Shown one piece after another: positions 34,537-45,505 of a stretch of DNA of 64,000 nt. Numbering within the stretch: the stretch's first letter is position 1; the number at the start of each line of letters is the position of its first letter. A program made the position numbers and the translations under genes. The DNA is from an uncultured Alphaproteobacteria bacterium (GTDB taxonomy: Bacteria > Pseudomonadota > Alphaproteobacteria > RF32 > CAG-239). The notes under the pieces were generated by a model. It worked only from the letters and a program-made list of their open reading frames with translations. It did not search any database and was not told where the DNA came from. The stretch spans positions 62,001-126,000 of the forward strand of contig CAJUKS010000004.1 of the NCBI GenBank assembly GCA_910587405.1, written 5' to 3'.

Positions 34537-35733
34537 ATGCATTCCACATCCAAAAAAGACTTAAGTCTGCTTAACGTCATTTCGCTCGGCATCGGTTCGA
34601 TTGTCGGCGCCGGCATTTTCGCTTTGCTGGGACAAGTGATTCTGCTGGCCGGCGATCATACCTACCATGCTTTTTTTATTGCCGGAATCGCCGCTGTTTT
34701 TTCGGGCTACTCTTATGCCAAATTGGCCGGACGCTACCACAGTTCCGGCGGACTGACCGACTATTTTCACATCGCTTTTCCCGAAAAATACGTATCCGGC
34801 ACCCTTTCCGCCATCTATCTGGTTACCGAGGCAATTTCAATTTCCATGATTGCCAAAGCGTTCGGCATCTATATTACCGAACTTTTTAACCAGATTCCTC
34901 CTTCCGATTTGTGGGTAAATACCCTGGCTGCCGTTTTGATCATCGGCCTGGCTCTCCTCAACATGATGCAGGCTTCCGACGTCGGCCGTTCCGAAACCGT
35001 CATTGTCATCATCAAAGTGGCCATCCTGTTCGCGCTGGTGTTCGCCGCCCTTTTCCAACCCGGCGCCCGCCTTCATCCGCCGGCTTTCAGCGGAGAGTCA
35101 ATGGATTTTTTGCGCAGTATCGGCGTCACCTTTTTCGCATATGCCGGTTACGGTGTCATTACCAACGCCACTTCCGACGTCAAAAAACCGCAACAAACCA
35201 TTGAGTGGGCCATTTATCTGACTCTTTTCATTGTTATGGCGCTCTATATCAGTCTTGCCTGGGTGGTCTTAAACTATATTCCGACTGCCGAACTGGAAGC
35301 AAATGCCGAAACCTCGGTGGCCGAAGTTGCCCGGAAACTGCTCGGTACCGCCGGCTACGGCTTTATCTACGTGGCTGCGGTTCTTGCTTTCGTTTCGGGA
35401 ATCAACGCCACTTTTTTCAGCATCTTCCGCATTTCCGATTCTCTGACCCAACAAACCGTTTTTCCGCATTTTATGCTCAAAAAATTTTGGCGACAGGGAT
35501 CTCTCGGCGCCGCGCTCAATACCTTGCTGATCGTTCTGGTAACCATCTTTTTTGATTTCAGTTCAATCGTCAATCTCTCCAGCGCCGCTTATCTGGTCAG
35601 CTACCTCGGCATTTTCATCGCCAACTGGAAACTGCGCAAAGAAACCAAATCCAACCCCGCCGTCATCATTGTCGGAACCCTGCTGATGGTATTTATCCTT
35701 GCTGCCTTCATAATCAGCATCCTGCCGCGTTAG
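34537..35733 (+). CDS. APC-family amino acid permease
   Basis: This 398-residue protein has about 11-12 membrane helices and the APC signature GIGSIVGAGIFALLGQ in TM1 (residues 19-34), whose unwound GAG segment binds the amino group and carboxylate of the substrate. TM6 shows FFAYAGYGVITNATSDVKKP, the second substrate-contacting helix. It is slightly short for the family, with a compact C-terminus. The substrate is not predictable. It stands alone, with a terminator shared with the convergent downstream gene. Confidence 0.88.
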   Translation: MHSTSKKDLSLLNVISLGIGSIVGAGIFALLGQVILLAGDHTYHAFFIAGIAAVFSGYSYAKLAGRYHSSGGLTDYFHIAFPEKYVSGTLSAIYLVTEAISISMIAKAFGIYITELFNQIPPSDLWVNTLAAVLIIGLALLNMMQASDVGRSETVIVIIKVAILFALVFAALFQPGARLHPPAFSGESMDFLRSIGVTFFAYAGYGVITNATSDVKKPQQTIEWAIYLTLFIVMALYISLAWVVLNYIPTAELEANAETSVAEVARKLLGTAGYGFIYVAAVLAFVSGINATFFSIFRISDSLTQQTVFPHFMLKKFWRQGSLGAALNTLLIVLVTIFFDFSSIVNLSSAAYLVSYLGIFIANWKLRKETKSNPAVIIVGTLLMVFILAAFIISILPR

Positions 35734-35743
35734 CCTCGTTTCC

Positions 35744-35777
35744 AAATCAAAAGCCGGAAATTTCCGGCTTTTGATTT
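35744..35777. terminator. Bidirectional terminator, permease / MprF-like gene
   Basis: A perfect 34-bp palindrome with arms aaatcaaaagccggaaa and its complement, placed between two convergent stops. Its T-rich ends serve both strands, and it overlaps the last base or two of the downstream gene. Confidence 0.85.
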
Positions 35778-36834
35778 AGATTTTATTGCGATTCATCTCG
35801 GCGGTGTTGACGATCTTCAATTTTTCCAACCGCTGTTTTTTGACATATTTCAAATAGGCTTCATACGAAAACAGCATGATCGCCGAAACAACCATCGGCA
35901 GCAGATAATAAATAATCCGATAGGCAATCAGCGCTCCAAACAAAGTCGCCTGATTATGTTCCCCGGGAATGATGTACATAAACAACCCTTCAAAAACGCC
36001 CAAACCGCCGGGAACCTGACTGAACACGCCCAAAACCTGAGCAATGATAAAGACACCGATAAACGTTGAGAACGAAATCTCCACAAACGGAATCAGGGAA
36101 AAATACAAAACTAGCGACGCCATCAAAATGTCGGCCGCCCCGATCACCACCTGAGCCAACGCCATCGGAAACGACGGCATTTCGAAAATCACGCCCTTAA
36201 TCATCAACGGTTTCTTGTAAAACAGACTGAGGCCGAAATAGACCGCCAACCCCAACACCGAACCAAGCGTCACCACTTCGGTGGTCAGCTTGGACACCGA
36301 ACCGGCTCCAAAGGCGTGAGAGGGCGTAATCACATATCCGACGATAATCAGAAAGAAACAGGCCACTAAATAGGTAAAACCCGAAAAAGTTACCATCCGC
36401 ACAATTTCGGCGCCGTGAAAACGCCAGCGGGTATACAAACGATAACGGATGGTCCCGCCCGAAACAATCGCGTGACCGGCATTGTTGCTGACCGAAAAAC
36501 CGATAAAACCGGCAAAAATCCATTTCCACGGCGCCAGTTTGCGCTTAATGTAACGCAACGCCAGATAATCATAAGAAGATAAGGCGACATAACCGCCCAA
36601 AGAGGCGAGACAGGCCATCCACAAATTATGCGGCGGAATGCTGAGCAACGCGTTTTTGATATCTTCCCAACTGTACTTGGAGAGCTGGCGATAAAGCATG
36701 TACGCCGCCAAGGCAAAGAAGAACAACCCCGCCCACGAAACCATTTTTTTTAAAACTTTTTTTGTTTGCAATGCCATTGCTTTTTTCCTTTGTTCAACTT
36801 TTTTTACCATGCCGATGACCGCAGCATCAGACAT
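35776..36834 (-). CDS. Lysylphosphatidylglycerol synthetase-like / UPF0104 membrane protein
   Basis: The 352-residue protein corresponds to the flippase-like membrane half of MprF without the synthetase half. It has eight or so helices. Family motifs include FIGFSVSNNAGHAIVSGGTIRYRLY near 111-135 (shown in part as FSVSNNAGHAIVSGG) and the FSQVPGGLGVFEGLF segment near 267. Such proteins may move lipids between leaflets; the actual lipid here is unknown. A basic N-terminus (KKVEQRKKAMALQTKK) precedes the first helix, and an internal ATG at 36810 is an alternative start. Confidence 0.8.
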   Translation of the reverse strand: MSDAAVIGMVKKVEQRKKAMALQTKKVLKKMVSWAGLFFFALAAYMLYRQLSKYSWEDIKNALLSIPPHNLWMACLASLGGYVALSSYDYLALRYIKRKLAPWKWIFAGFIGFSVSNNAGHAIVSGGTIRYRLYTRWRFHGAEIVRMVTFSGFTYLVACFFLIIVGYVITPSHAFGAGSVSKLTTEVVTLGSVLGLAVYFGLSLFYKKPLMIKGVIFEMPSFPMALAQVVIGAADILMASLVLYFSLIPFVEISFSTFIGVFIIAQVLGVFSQVPGGLGVFEGLFMYIIPGEHNQATLFGALIAYRIIYYLLPMVVSAIMLFSYEAYLKYVKKQRLEKLKIVNTAEMNRNKI

Positions 36835-36915
36835 CGCTTTTCGATATAGTAATCATGAGCGCCATTTTTACAAAATATTATAAATATATTGTAAAGTTTT
36901 ATAATTTTTTTCGCT

Positions 36916-37770
36916 TTAACGCCAAAGATCAATCAGGGTACCCGTGACAACGCCGGAAAAATACAAAACCGCCGCCAACAGCAAGTTTTCCTTCAGCCGC
37001 GGATTAACCCGGAACAAAACCAGCAGCCCCACCCCGGCACCCGACATCACCCCCGACATCATTGCGCCGAAACCGATCGCATTTTCCAGATACAATTGCG
37101 TCACAATCACCGACGCCGAACAGTTGGGAACCAACCCGATCAGACCGGCCGCTGCCGGGCCGACAATCGTCAGGTTCATAAAACGGGCAAACGGCGCCGC
37201 GCCGATCCCGGCCATCATCACACTGAACAGCCAACTGATTACAAACACAAACAAAGTGATTTTTAACGAATGGCGCAACGCCGACTGCCAAATACCCGCT
37301 TCGCACTTGCAGTCCTGATTGCGGCAAAGGGTTTCGACGTCAAGGTTCCGCGGTTTAAGCAGAGAAATCTTCGGACTGACAACATCCAGCAAAAGACCGA
37401 TCGACACCGCGGCCGATACTTTCAGCGCCAAAATTTTGACGATCAGTGCCGCCGGTACCGCATTAGAAATCAGAATCGGCAGCATTTCATCGGAGGTCGA
37501 AATAAAAACCGCCATCAACGTTCCCGCCGAGATAACCCGCGCCGCATAAAAATTGGCGGCGGCAGCGGCCAAACCGCACTGCGGAAAAATACCGCACAAA
37601 GCGCCGATCAGCGGTCCGATTTTCCCGGATTTGCGGATCAGGTTAACTGTGCCGTCACCCACCCGCCGTTCAAGATATTCCAGCACCAGATAAGTCACGA
37701 GCAAAAAAGGAAACAGCTTAATCGCTTCCTCCAACGCCTCCGCGGTCATATCATACCAAAAATCTGCCAT
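36916..37770 (-). CDS. ArsP_2-type permease (putative manganese/arsenic exporter family)
   Basis: This 284-residue membrane protein has about 9-10 helices. The signatures are GPLIGALCGIFPQCGLAAAAANFYAARVI near 52-80 (shown here as GIFPQCGLAAAAANFYAARV) and VFISTSDEMLPILISNAVP near 88. A mirror motif sits in the second half (GLIGLVPNCSASVIVTQLYL). The two PQCG/PNCS repeats face each other in this family. A Cys-bearing cytoplasmic loop (CRNQDCKCEAG, near 150) could bind a metal. Members are variously annotated as manganese transporters or arsenic effluxers; which ion is uncertain. It is 18 bp downstream of sdaA and likely in its operon. Confidence 0.72.
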   Translation of the reverse strand: MADFWYDMTAEALEEAIKLFPFLLVTYLVLEYLERRVGDGTVNLIRKSGKIGPLIGALCGIFPQCGLAAAAANFYAARVISAGTLMAVFISTSDEMLPILISNAVPAALIVKILALKVSAAVSIGLLLDVVSPKISLLKPRNLDVETLCRNQDCKCEAGIWQSALRHSLKITLFVFVISWLFSVMMAGIGAAPFARFMNLTIVGPAAAGLIGLVPNCSASVIVTQLYLENAIGFGAMMSGVMSGAGVGLLVLFRVNPRLKENLLLAAVLYFSGVVTGTLIDLWR

Positions 37771-37787
37771 TTTTCTCCCTTTGCCTG

Positions 37788-39170
<1,383 letters not shown>

Positions 39171-39332
39171 TTTGGTCTCCGTTTGCAAAAAATCAACATA
39201 GGCCGGATATTAGCGGCTTTAATTTATTTTGCAATGACGAAACACAATTATTCCGTTTTAAAATTTATGCCGCCGCTGTGACAAATCCTTTGCTTTTTAA
39301 GCGTTTTTTGCTATAAATGCCCCAAGAGGAAA

Positions 39333-40274
39333 ATGATGTCGCAAAAAATTAAATCACCCCGCAACAAAACGCTCGACCTCAACCTGGACGAAGGACGCCG
39401 GTATCTGGAGCGTTGTCTTACCCTTACCGCCCGCCGACCGGCGGAACAAGTCGTCAATCGCACGATTAACGGCGATTCGCTGAAAGTAATGGAATTGCTG
39501 CCGCCGGCTTTTGCCGATCTGGCGATCATTGATCCGCCTTACAACCTCACCAAAGATTATCACGGCAACAAATTTGCCGAAACCGGCGATTCGGAATACG
39601 AAGCCTATACCGAAAGCTGGATCGCCAAACTGAAACCGCTGCTCAAGCCGACCGCTTCGGTGTATGTTTGCTGTGACTGGAAATCGAGCCTCATCATCGG
39701 ACCGGTGCTGAAAAAACATTTTCAAATCCGCAACCGCATCACCTGGCAGCGCGAAAAAGGCCGCGGCGCCATGCATAACTGGAAAAACGGCATGGAAGAC
39801 ATTTGGTTTGCCACTCTGAGCGATCAATATACCTTTAATCTCGAAGCGGTCAAAATCCGCAAAAGAGTGATTGCTCCGTACCGGAGCGACGGCTGTCCCC
39901 GCGACTGGGAAGCAACCGAAAGCGGCAAGTTCCGCAACACCTGCCCCTCCAACTTTTGGGACGACATCTCGATCCCCTACTGGTCCATGCCGGAAAATAC
40001 GGCCCACCCGACCCAAAAACCGGAAAAACTGCTTGCCAAGCTGATTTTGGCCAGTTCCAACCCCGGAGACCTTGTTTTTGACCCGTTTCTCGGTTCCGGA
40101 ACCACTTCGGTCACCGCCAAAAAACTGGGACGACGCTTTGTCGGCATTGAACAAAACCCCAACTATTGCGTTTGGGCCGAAAAACGGCTTGAACGCGCCG
40201 AAAGCGCGCCGCAGATCCAAGGCTATGCCGACGGCGTTTTTTGGGAACGCAATGCCAAAATCAAAAAAGCATGA
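39333..40274 (+). CDS. DNA methyltransferase, beta class (N6-adenine / N4-cytosine)
   Basis: The 313-residue enzyme shows motif IV first (IIDPPYNLTKDYHG, near 68) and the AdoMet-binding motif I near the end (FDPFLGSGTTSVTAKKLG, about 250), the beta order. The target is adenine N6 or cytosine N4 (DPPY favours adenine). HPTQKPEKL lies just ahead of motif I, as is typical. No restriction enzyme gene is adjacent, so it may be an orphan regulatory or protective methylase. It lacks the C-terminal extra domain of CcrM, so it is not the cell-cycle enzyme. The first two codons are both ATG. Confidence 0.9.
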   Translation: MMSQKIKSPRNKTLDLNLDEGRRYLERCLTLTARRPAEQVVNRTINGDSLKVMELLPPAFADLAIIDPPYNLTKDYHGNKFAETGDSEYEAYTESWIAKLKPLLKPTASVYVCCDWKSSLIIGPVLKKHFQIRNRITWQREKGRGAMHNWKNGMEDIWFATLSDQYTFNLEAVKIRKRVIAPYRSDGCPRDWEATESGKFRNTCPSNFWDDISIPYWSMPENTAHPTQKPEKLLAKLILASSNPGDLVFDPFLGSGTTSVTAKKLGRRFVGIEQNPNYCVWAEKRLERAESAPQIQGYADGVFWERNAKIKKA

Positions 40275-40276
40275 GT

Positions 40277-40981
40277 TTAGCTTTCCGCCAGCAGTTCCTT
40301 AATAAACCGCGGAAAAGTTTCGCCGGCCCGACCGATCACATGGCGATCAAAATCGTAACTGTTGACTGTGGCATGCAGGTTAAATTCTATCGTATCGGCG
40401 CCGTGATAACGGGCAATGCGGGCAAAAGTGTTGGCAGGATATACCGCCCCCGAAGTTCCGACGGCAATCAGCAATCGGCACTTGTCCAACAAAGCGTCCA
40501 CTTCGTTCATCCGCAGCAGATTCTCGCCGAAAAAAACGATATTCGGCTTCAGCGTCGCCGCCATACCGCAACCGGCACATAGGGTTTCGGTCGTCACCTC
40601 GCCGCGGGCATCCGTTATCCGGCCGCAGTTCATGCACACCGCCTGGTCAATTTGCCCGTGAATATGATAAATATTGCGGTTGCCGGCTTTCTCATGCAAC
40701 AAATCGACGTTTTGCGTCACCACGCTGACAGTGCCGTTCCGATAACCGTTCTGCAATTCGGTAATTGCCAGATGCGCCGGATTGGGCCGCGCCTTCTGCA
40801 AATCAATTTTTAAGCCGTTGTAAAAATCATGAACCTGTTCCGGATGGCGCTCGTAAGCTTCAATGGTCGCCACGTCTTCAATCCGATGATTGTTCCATAA
40901 CCCGTCACTGTCGCGAAAAGTCGGAATTCCCGATTCGGCCGAAATTCCGGCACCGCTTAAAATAACAATGTCGCCATACAT
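40277..40981 (-). CDS. cobB: Sir2-family NAD-dependent protein deacylase
   Basis: This 234-residue sirtuin has LSGAGISAESGIPTFRDSDG (NAD binding, from residue 8), TQNVDLLHEKAG and the catalytic His in IYHIHGQID. It has the zinc-binding pairs CMNC and CAGC, then VGTSGAVYPAN. It removes acyl groups from lysines in the cytoplasm. The start at 40981 is preceded by GAGGGG six bases upstream; longer in-frame starts up to 41164 overlap the kdsB end and are not conserved. It is convergent with the methyltransferase gene, with 2 bp between the stops. Confidence 0.92.
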   Translation of the reverse strand: MYGDIVILSGAGISAESGIPTFRDSDGLWNNHRIEDVATIEAYERHPEQVHDFYNGLKIDLQKARPNPAHLAITELQNGYRNGTVSVVTQNVDLLHEKAGNRNIYHIHGQIDQAVCMNCGRITDARGEVTTETLCAGCGMAATLKPNIVFFGENLLRMNEVDALLDKCRLLIAVGTSGAVYPANTFARIARYHGADTIEFNLHATVNSYDFDRHVIGRAGETFPRFIKELLAES

Positions 40982-41063
40982 TTTTATCCCCTCATATTTT
41001 ATAAACTTTGGCATATAACACCGCCAACACGATGAGACTGTTTCTCGCCGTTTTGTTTCTCCT

Positions 41064-41096
41064 AAAAAAAACAGTGTCCTGATAATCAGGACACTG
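41064..41096 (-). terminator. Terminator of kdsB
   Basis: The stem cagtgtcctga / tcaggacactg with loop taa (41072-41096) is followed on the minus strand by eight T (41064-41071). Confidence 0.85.
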
Positions 41097-41117
41097 AAAG
41101 CAGATCCTTCTTGACCG

Positions 41118-41888
41118 CTATTTAATCCATTTGCGGGCTTCTTCCAGATCTTCGGGAGTGTCAATATCGGCCGGCGCCTTATTGTTGAGCGTCAGATTGT
41201 TGACCAGTTTGGCCCGGATATACATTCCGTTTTCCAACGCGCGCAACTGTTCCAGTCTTTCGCGGTCTTCCAGCACACCGACCGGCAATTCGACAATTTT
41301 TTTCAAAGAATCGGCACGATAAACATAAATACCGATATGATGATAGAAATCCTGATTTTTGCAGGTTTCCGGATTGCGGATAAACGGCGCCTTCGCCCGC
41401 GTAAAATACAAACAGCGGCCTTCGTCCTCTCCTTCGCGCAATCCCATCACGATTTTGACGTTGCTCGGCTGTTCGATATCTTCGGGCTTGTCAAAAACCA
41501 TGCCGACGGTAGCAATATCGCAGCCGGTGCGTTCAACGATTTCAATCAGCTGATTGTTGATTTCCGGATTGACGTTAACCGCATCTCCCTGAAAATTAAC
41601 CACGATGTCATATTTTCCTTCCGGATCGATCTCTTTCAAAGCGGCGGCAATCCGGTCGGTGCCCGACGGCAGGTTGGGATCGGTCAAAATTGCCTTGGCG
41701 CCGAATTCGGCACAGGCATCAACGATCACCTGATCGCCGGCAGCCACATACACGTCGCCCGGCACCGTTTTTTTAACATTCTCAAAAACCCGCTGCAACA
41801 GGCTTTTGCCGTTAATGTCCAGCAACGGTTTGTCGGGCAGACGGCTCGAAGCCATCCGTACCGGTATCATAGTCACAATATTGCTCAT
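41118..41888 (-). CDS. kdsB: 3-deoxy-manno-octulosonate cytidylyltransferase
   Basis: This 256-residue enzyme activates Kdo as CMP-Kdo for lipopolysaccharide inner-core synthesis. The N-terminal nucleotide-binding motif is IPVRMASSRLPDKPL, the Mg-binding Asp is in NFQGDAVNV (canonical QGD), and YHHIGIYVYRADSL and the C-terminal DIDTPEDLEEA are family hallmarks. Residues directly after QGD (AVNV) differ from the usual EPL/LPT, but the metal ligand is kept. It implies an LPS-bearing outer membrane. It stands alone with its own terminator. Confidence 0.95.
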   Translation of the reverse strand: MSNIVTMIPVRMASSRLPDKPLLDINGKSLLQRVFENVKKTVPGDVYVAAGDQVIVDACAEFGAKAILTDPNLPSGTDRIAAALKEIDPEGKYDIVVNFQGDAVNVNPEINNQLIEIVERTGCDIATVGMVFDKPEDIEQPSNVKIVMGLREGEDEGRCLYFTRAKAPFIRNPETCKNQDFYHHIGIYVYRADSLKKIVELPVGVLEDRERLEQLRALENGMYIRAKLVNNLTLNNKAPADIDTPEDLEEARKWIK

Positions 41889-42065
41889 CTTTTTCCCTTT
41901 GTTTTTAGTTAAATTCGATAAGCCGCATCATATTCCTTTTGCATTTTTTGTCAACCGCGGCGGCAATATTGCAAACAAACTTCCGTCATTAAAATTTTCT
42001 TTACCCTAATCGCTTGCAAATAATCGTTTCCTGTAATATAACTGCCTCAAAAAAGGACCACCGCC

Positions 42066-43151
42066 ATGCAAGTAGATATTTTTGACTTTGAACTCGACCG
42101 CAGCCTGATTGCCGACCGCCCGGCCGATCCGCGCGACAGCTCGCGCCTGCTCGACCTGAGCCAAGAAGGCAAAATCAGCGACCGTCATTTTTACGATTTG
42201 CCGGATGTTTTACAACCCGGAGACGTGTTGGTTTTTAACGACACCAAAGTTATTCCGGCACGCTTGTACGGCGCCCGCGGCGAAGCCCGGGTTGAAGTAA
42301 CCCTCTACCGTCCGGTTGACGGCATCCGCTGGTGGTCGTTCGTTAAAAATGCCAAACGCCTGCATCCCGGCGATTCGATCCGTTTTTATACCGACGACGT
42401 CAACCCCGAAGACAGTGAGTTTACCGCCCGCGTTATTGAAAAAAAAGAAGATGACGGCGTCCTGATCAGCTTTGACTGCGCACCGGAAGCCCTCGCTTTC
42501 AACCTGCAGAAATACGGCCTGATGCCGCTGCCGCCCTACATTAAACGCGACAAGCCTTCGCAGGGCGGCATTTGGGACAAATATAACGACAAAGAAAATT
42601 ATCAGACCATCTATGCCCGTTTCGAAGGGGCGGTTGCCGCACCGACAGCCGGACTTCATTTCACCGACCGCGTCTTTCAGGCGCTGGAACAGAAAGGAAT
42701 AGAAAAAGTTTTTGTCACTCTTCATGTCGGCGCCGGAACTTTTCTGCCGGTCAAAACCGAAGACACCAAAGACCACAAAATGCATTCCGAATATTGTGAA
42801 ATTTCTGCCGAAGCGTGCGAGAAAATCAATCGGGCCAAAGCCGAAGGAAGGCGTATTATCGCCGTCGGCACCACTTCGCTGCGCCTGTTGGAGACGGCAG
42901 CCGACGAACGGGGAATCCTGCATCCGTTTGCCGGGGACACCGGCATCTTCATCACCCCGGGTTACAAATTTCGGATTATTGATATGATCATTACCAACTT
43001 TCATCTTCCGAAATCTACCTTATTCATGTTGATTTGCGCCGTTGCCGGCACCGAAAGAATGAAAGACGCCTATCGTCATGCGATTAAACAACGTTACCGT
43101 TTCTATTCTTACGGCGACAGTTCGATTTTAAAATGCGTAAACAAAATTTAA
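42066..43151 (+). CDS. queA: S-adenosylmethionine:tRNA ribosyltransferase-isomerase
   Basis: The 361-residue enzyme transfers and rearranges ribose from AdoMet onto preQ1-modified tRNA, giving epoxyqueuosine. Conserved blocks are FDFELDRSLIADRPADPRDSSRLL (shown in part), LVFNDTKVIPARLYG, FEGAVAAPTAGLHFT, VTLHVGAGTF and ITNFHLPKSTLFML. The usual partner tgt is not next to it here. The spacing to the GGDEF-like gene downstream is 38 bp and it may be the first gene of a two-gene unit. Confidence 0.96.
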   Translation: MQVDIFDFELDRSLIADRPADPRDSSRLLDLSQEGKISDRHFYDLPDVLQPGDVLVFNDTKVIPARLYGARGEARVEVTLYRPVDGIRWWSFVKNAKRLHPGDSIRFYTDDVNPEDSEFTARVIEKKEDDGVLISFDCAPEALAFNLQKYGLMPLPPYIKRDKPSQGGIWDKYNDKENYQTIYARFEGAVAAPTAGLHFTDRVFQALEQKGIEKVFVTLHVGAGTFLPVKTEDTKDHKMHSEYCEISAEACEKINRAKAEGRRIIAVGTTSLRLLETAADERGILHPFAGDTGIFITPGYKFRIIDMIITNFHLPKSTLFMLICAVAGTERMKDAYRHAIKQRYRFYSYGDSSILKCVNKI

Positions 43152-43189
43152 ACTTCTCGCGATTATAATATCGTCAGGGAGAAGCAGAG

Positions 43190-44368
43190 GTGTGGAAGAA
43201 ATTTACCGGATATTTAAAACAAATCGTACCGTTGATGCAGAATTCGCTGATACCGGCGCTTATTTTGTATGCTGCCCTCACCGTTTTCCTTACCGTAACG
43301 CCGTTTAATCCGAAAGCGCTGCACTTCCTGCATCTCGGCTTTTTTATGGTATGCTTCGCCTCTGTCGGCATTCTGACTTTTTTCAATCACAACCGGCCGT
43401 TGTTCTTCATTTTGGTATTGATGATCGCCTATATGCTGATCAACTATCTCAAATATGCCCACGGCATTATTTATAACCTCAGCGTCGATTATTTTAACCT
43501 CTGCTTCCTCACGGCGGTCAGCCTGATGTTTTTCTACTTTTTGCCTAACCGGCCGTTGTTTTCGCAGGATACGGTCAACTTTACGCTTATCGTCTTTGCG
43601 GCGCTTGCCCTCGGCGAACAACTCAGCCGCTATCAGATCGGCATTGATTTCAGTCGTTTCGTATGCAACGGCTGCGGCCTTCAGACCTTCGGGCTGGCGA
43701 TGTTCGTTTCGGTCTTTTTGATTATGCTGGTCCACTCGTCAATTCGTGATGATATTCTGACTACCGCTCTCTTTTTCGCTACCGCCGACGTGATGCTCGG
43801 CTTTTATCTTTCCGACCGCCCGGCACCGCTGGCCCTGTTCTTTTTCGCGGCTGCCGTCACCGTTTTCTGCGGCATTGTGCATTCAGTCCGCTACGCCGCC
43901 CGCAAAGACACCGTCACCGGGCTCGACAACGGCAACTCCTTTATCAGGGCTTCGGCTTCACTGCCGCTCAAATACGGATTGGGTATCGTCTGTATTGACG
44001 ACTATAAACACCTGGCCCAGATATTCAAGAAATCCGGCATCGACGAGATTGTGGTCATGGTGGCAAAAAAAATCCGCGAGCTGGAACCGGAAACTCAGAT
44101 TTACCGTTGCGGTGCCGACGAATTTATCGTCATCTTTCCGGCTGCCGAAAAAGGCACTTCGTTTGCCCGTGTCGACAATATCCGCCGCAGCGTTGCCGCC
44201 TCCGAATTTTTATTAAGCGGCCGCAAAAAAAGCCTGAAATTGACCGTATCATGCAGCGTCGCCGATAAAAAACGCAGTGATGCCAACGTATTCGAGGTCT
44301 TTATGCGCGCCCGCAAAATTTTGCAAAAAACTTACAAGTTTACCCAGAATATCACTTCTCAGGCCTAA
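43190..44368 (+). CDS. Membrane GGDEF-like protein with degenerate active-site loop
   Basis: The 392-residue protein has seven or eight N-terminal helices (about 15-225), then a GGDEF-type domain that begins KDTVTGLDNGNSF. The signature loop reads YRCGADEFIVIF: Ala replaces the second Gly of GG(D/E)EF. The upstream metal and base contacts look partly kept (VCIDDYKH for the usual DIDxFK). It may be a weak diguanylate cyclase, or a receptor that has lost activity. The start is a GTG at 43190 with AGGGAG eight bases upstream. Its 3' end overlaps the convergent lgt gene by 17 bp. Confidence 0.75.
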   Translation: MWKKFTGYLKQIVPLMQNSLIPALILYAALTVFLTVTPFNPKALHFLHLGFFMVCFASVGILTFFNHNRPLFFILVLMIAYMLINYLKYAHGIIYNLSVDYFNLCFLTAVSLMFFYFLPNRPLFSQDTVNFTLIVFAALALGEQLSRYQIGIDFSRFVCNGCGLQTFGLAMFVSVFLIMLVHSSIRDDILTTALFFATADVMLGFYLSDRPAPLALFFFAAAVTVFCGIVHSVRYAARKDTVTGLDNGNSFIRASASLPLKYGLGIVCIDDYKHLAQIFKKSGIDEIVVMVAKKIRELEPETQIYRCGADEFIVIFPAAEKGTSFARVDNIRRSVAASEFLLSGRKKSLKLTVSCSVADKKRSDANVFEVFMRARKILQKTYKFTQNITSQA

Positions 44369-45149
44369 AGCGACGATATAACAAATAAAAACCGAACAAC
44401 AGCAACGGCAGCGAAAGAAGCTGCCCCATGGTGGCAAAACCAAAATAAAATCCTAACTGCGCATCCGGCTGGCGGAAGTTCTCCAACGTAATCCTGAAAC
44501 AGGCATACAGAATAACAAACAAAGCCGAGACGGTTCCTTTCCGCATACGGACGACCGGAACCAGACGCCACAGCAAATTGAGAACAATCAGCATCAGCAG
44601 ACCTTCGCAAAACGCTTCGTATAACTGCGAAGGATGACGCGGCAGATAACCGCCGCTCGGAAAACGCACCGCCCACGGAACATCGCTTACCCGGCCCCAC
44701 AGTTCATCATTGACAAAGTTGGCCAGCCGACCGAGAAAAATGCCGATCGGCGCATACAGGGCCGCCAAATCCGTCAACTGCCAAAAATCAAGTTGGTGTT
44801 TACGCGCCGCATACCACAAACCGGCTACCGCACCGACAGCACCGCCGTGAAAAGACATTCCGCCCTGCCAGATCTCCAAAATATGCCACGGCTGTTTCCA
44901 AAAAGTCTCGCCGCCGTAGAACAGGGCGTATCCGACCCGACCGCCGATAATAATACCCAGCGTTACATAAAAAACCACGTCTTCCACGGCGGCCTTATTA
45001 AAATTCAGCCGATATTTTCTGACATCGCGCAGCAACCACAGCCAGGCTGCCACAATTCCCGCCAGATAAGCCATCGAATACCATCGCACCGGCAAACCGC
45101 CGATACTGAACATGATCGGGGAAATGTGAGGAAATTCCAATCCTGTCAT
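44352..45149 (-). CDS. lgt: Prolipoprotein diacylglyceryl transferase
   Basis: This integral membrane enzyme puts diacylglycerol on the lipobox Cys of prelipoproteins. Conserved parts: IRWYSMAYLAG-like VRWYSMAYLAGI, GGRVGYALFYG, WQGGMSFHGGAVG, then the signature GRLANFVNDELWGRVSD (Arg and Asn in GRxxNFxNxE) and HPSQLYEA. I start at 45149 (MTGLEFPHISPIMF), where AGGAACAGG precedes it; an upstream in-frame start (45209) would add an unconserved polar stretch. The lipoproteins elsewhere in this window would be its substrates. Confidence 0.95.
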   Translation of the reverse strand: MTGLEFPHISPIMFSIGGLPVRWYSMAYLAGIVAAWLWLLRDVRKYRLNFNKAAVEDVVFYVTLGIIIGGRVGYALFYGGETFWKQPWHILEIWQGGMSFHGGAVGAVAGLWYAARKHQLDFWQLTDLAALYAPIGIFLGRLANFVNDELWGRVSDVPWAVRFPSGGYLPRHPSQLYEAFCEGLLMLIVLNLLWRLVPVVRMRKGTVSALFVILYACFRITLENFRQPDAQLGFYFGFATMGQLLSLPLLLFGFYLLYRRFRPEK

Positions 45150-45505
45150 AAAATACACCTGTTCCTTGTTAATCTGTTGCCGCTTTCCGAGCGCTTTTGA
45201 TTGCCGCACAGTCGCCGCCGATTTTGTCTTTCGGCCCCTGCAGCTTCAAAAACGCCGCCATCATTCGGCCGACTTGGTAAAGAGTATATTAATTTTATTC
45301 AATATATCCACACCTAAAAAATATTTTTTATCCCCCAAAAATATAATCATATGTTTTTCAACGATATTTTTATCGGCAAAAAGTGAAATAAATAAATGAG
45401 GTGGAAAACTTTTTTACATCGATTGTCTTTTGCGACTCGATAATGTTAATTATTACAAATGAGCGAAATCGGAAAATTTCGCATTTTGTAGTGGAGTAAA
45501 CGACA

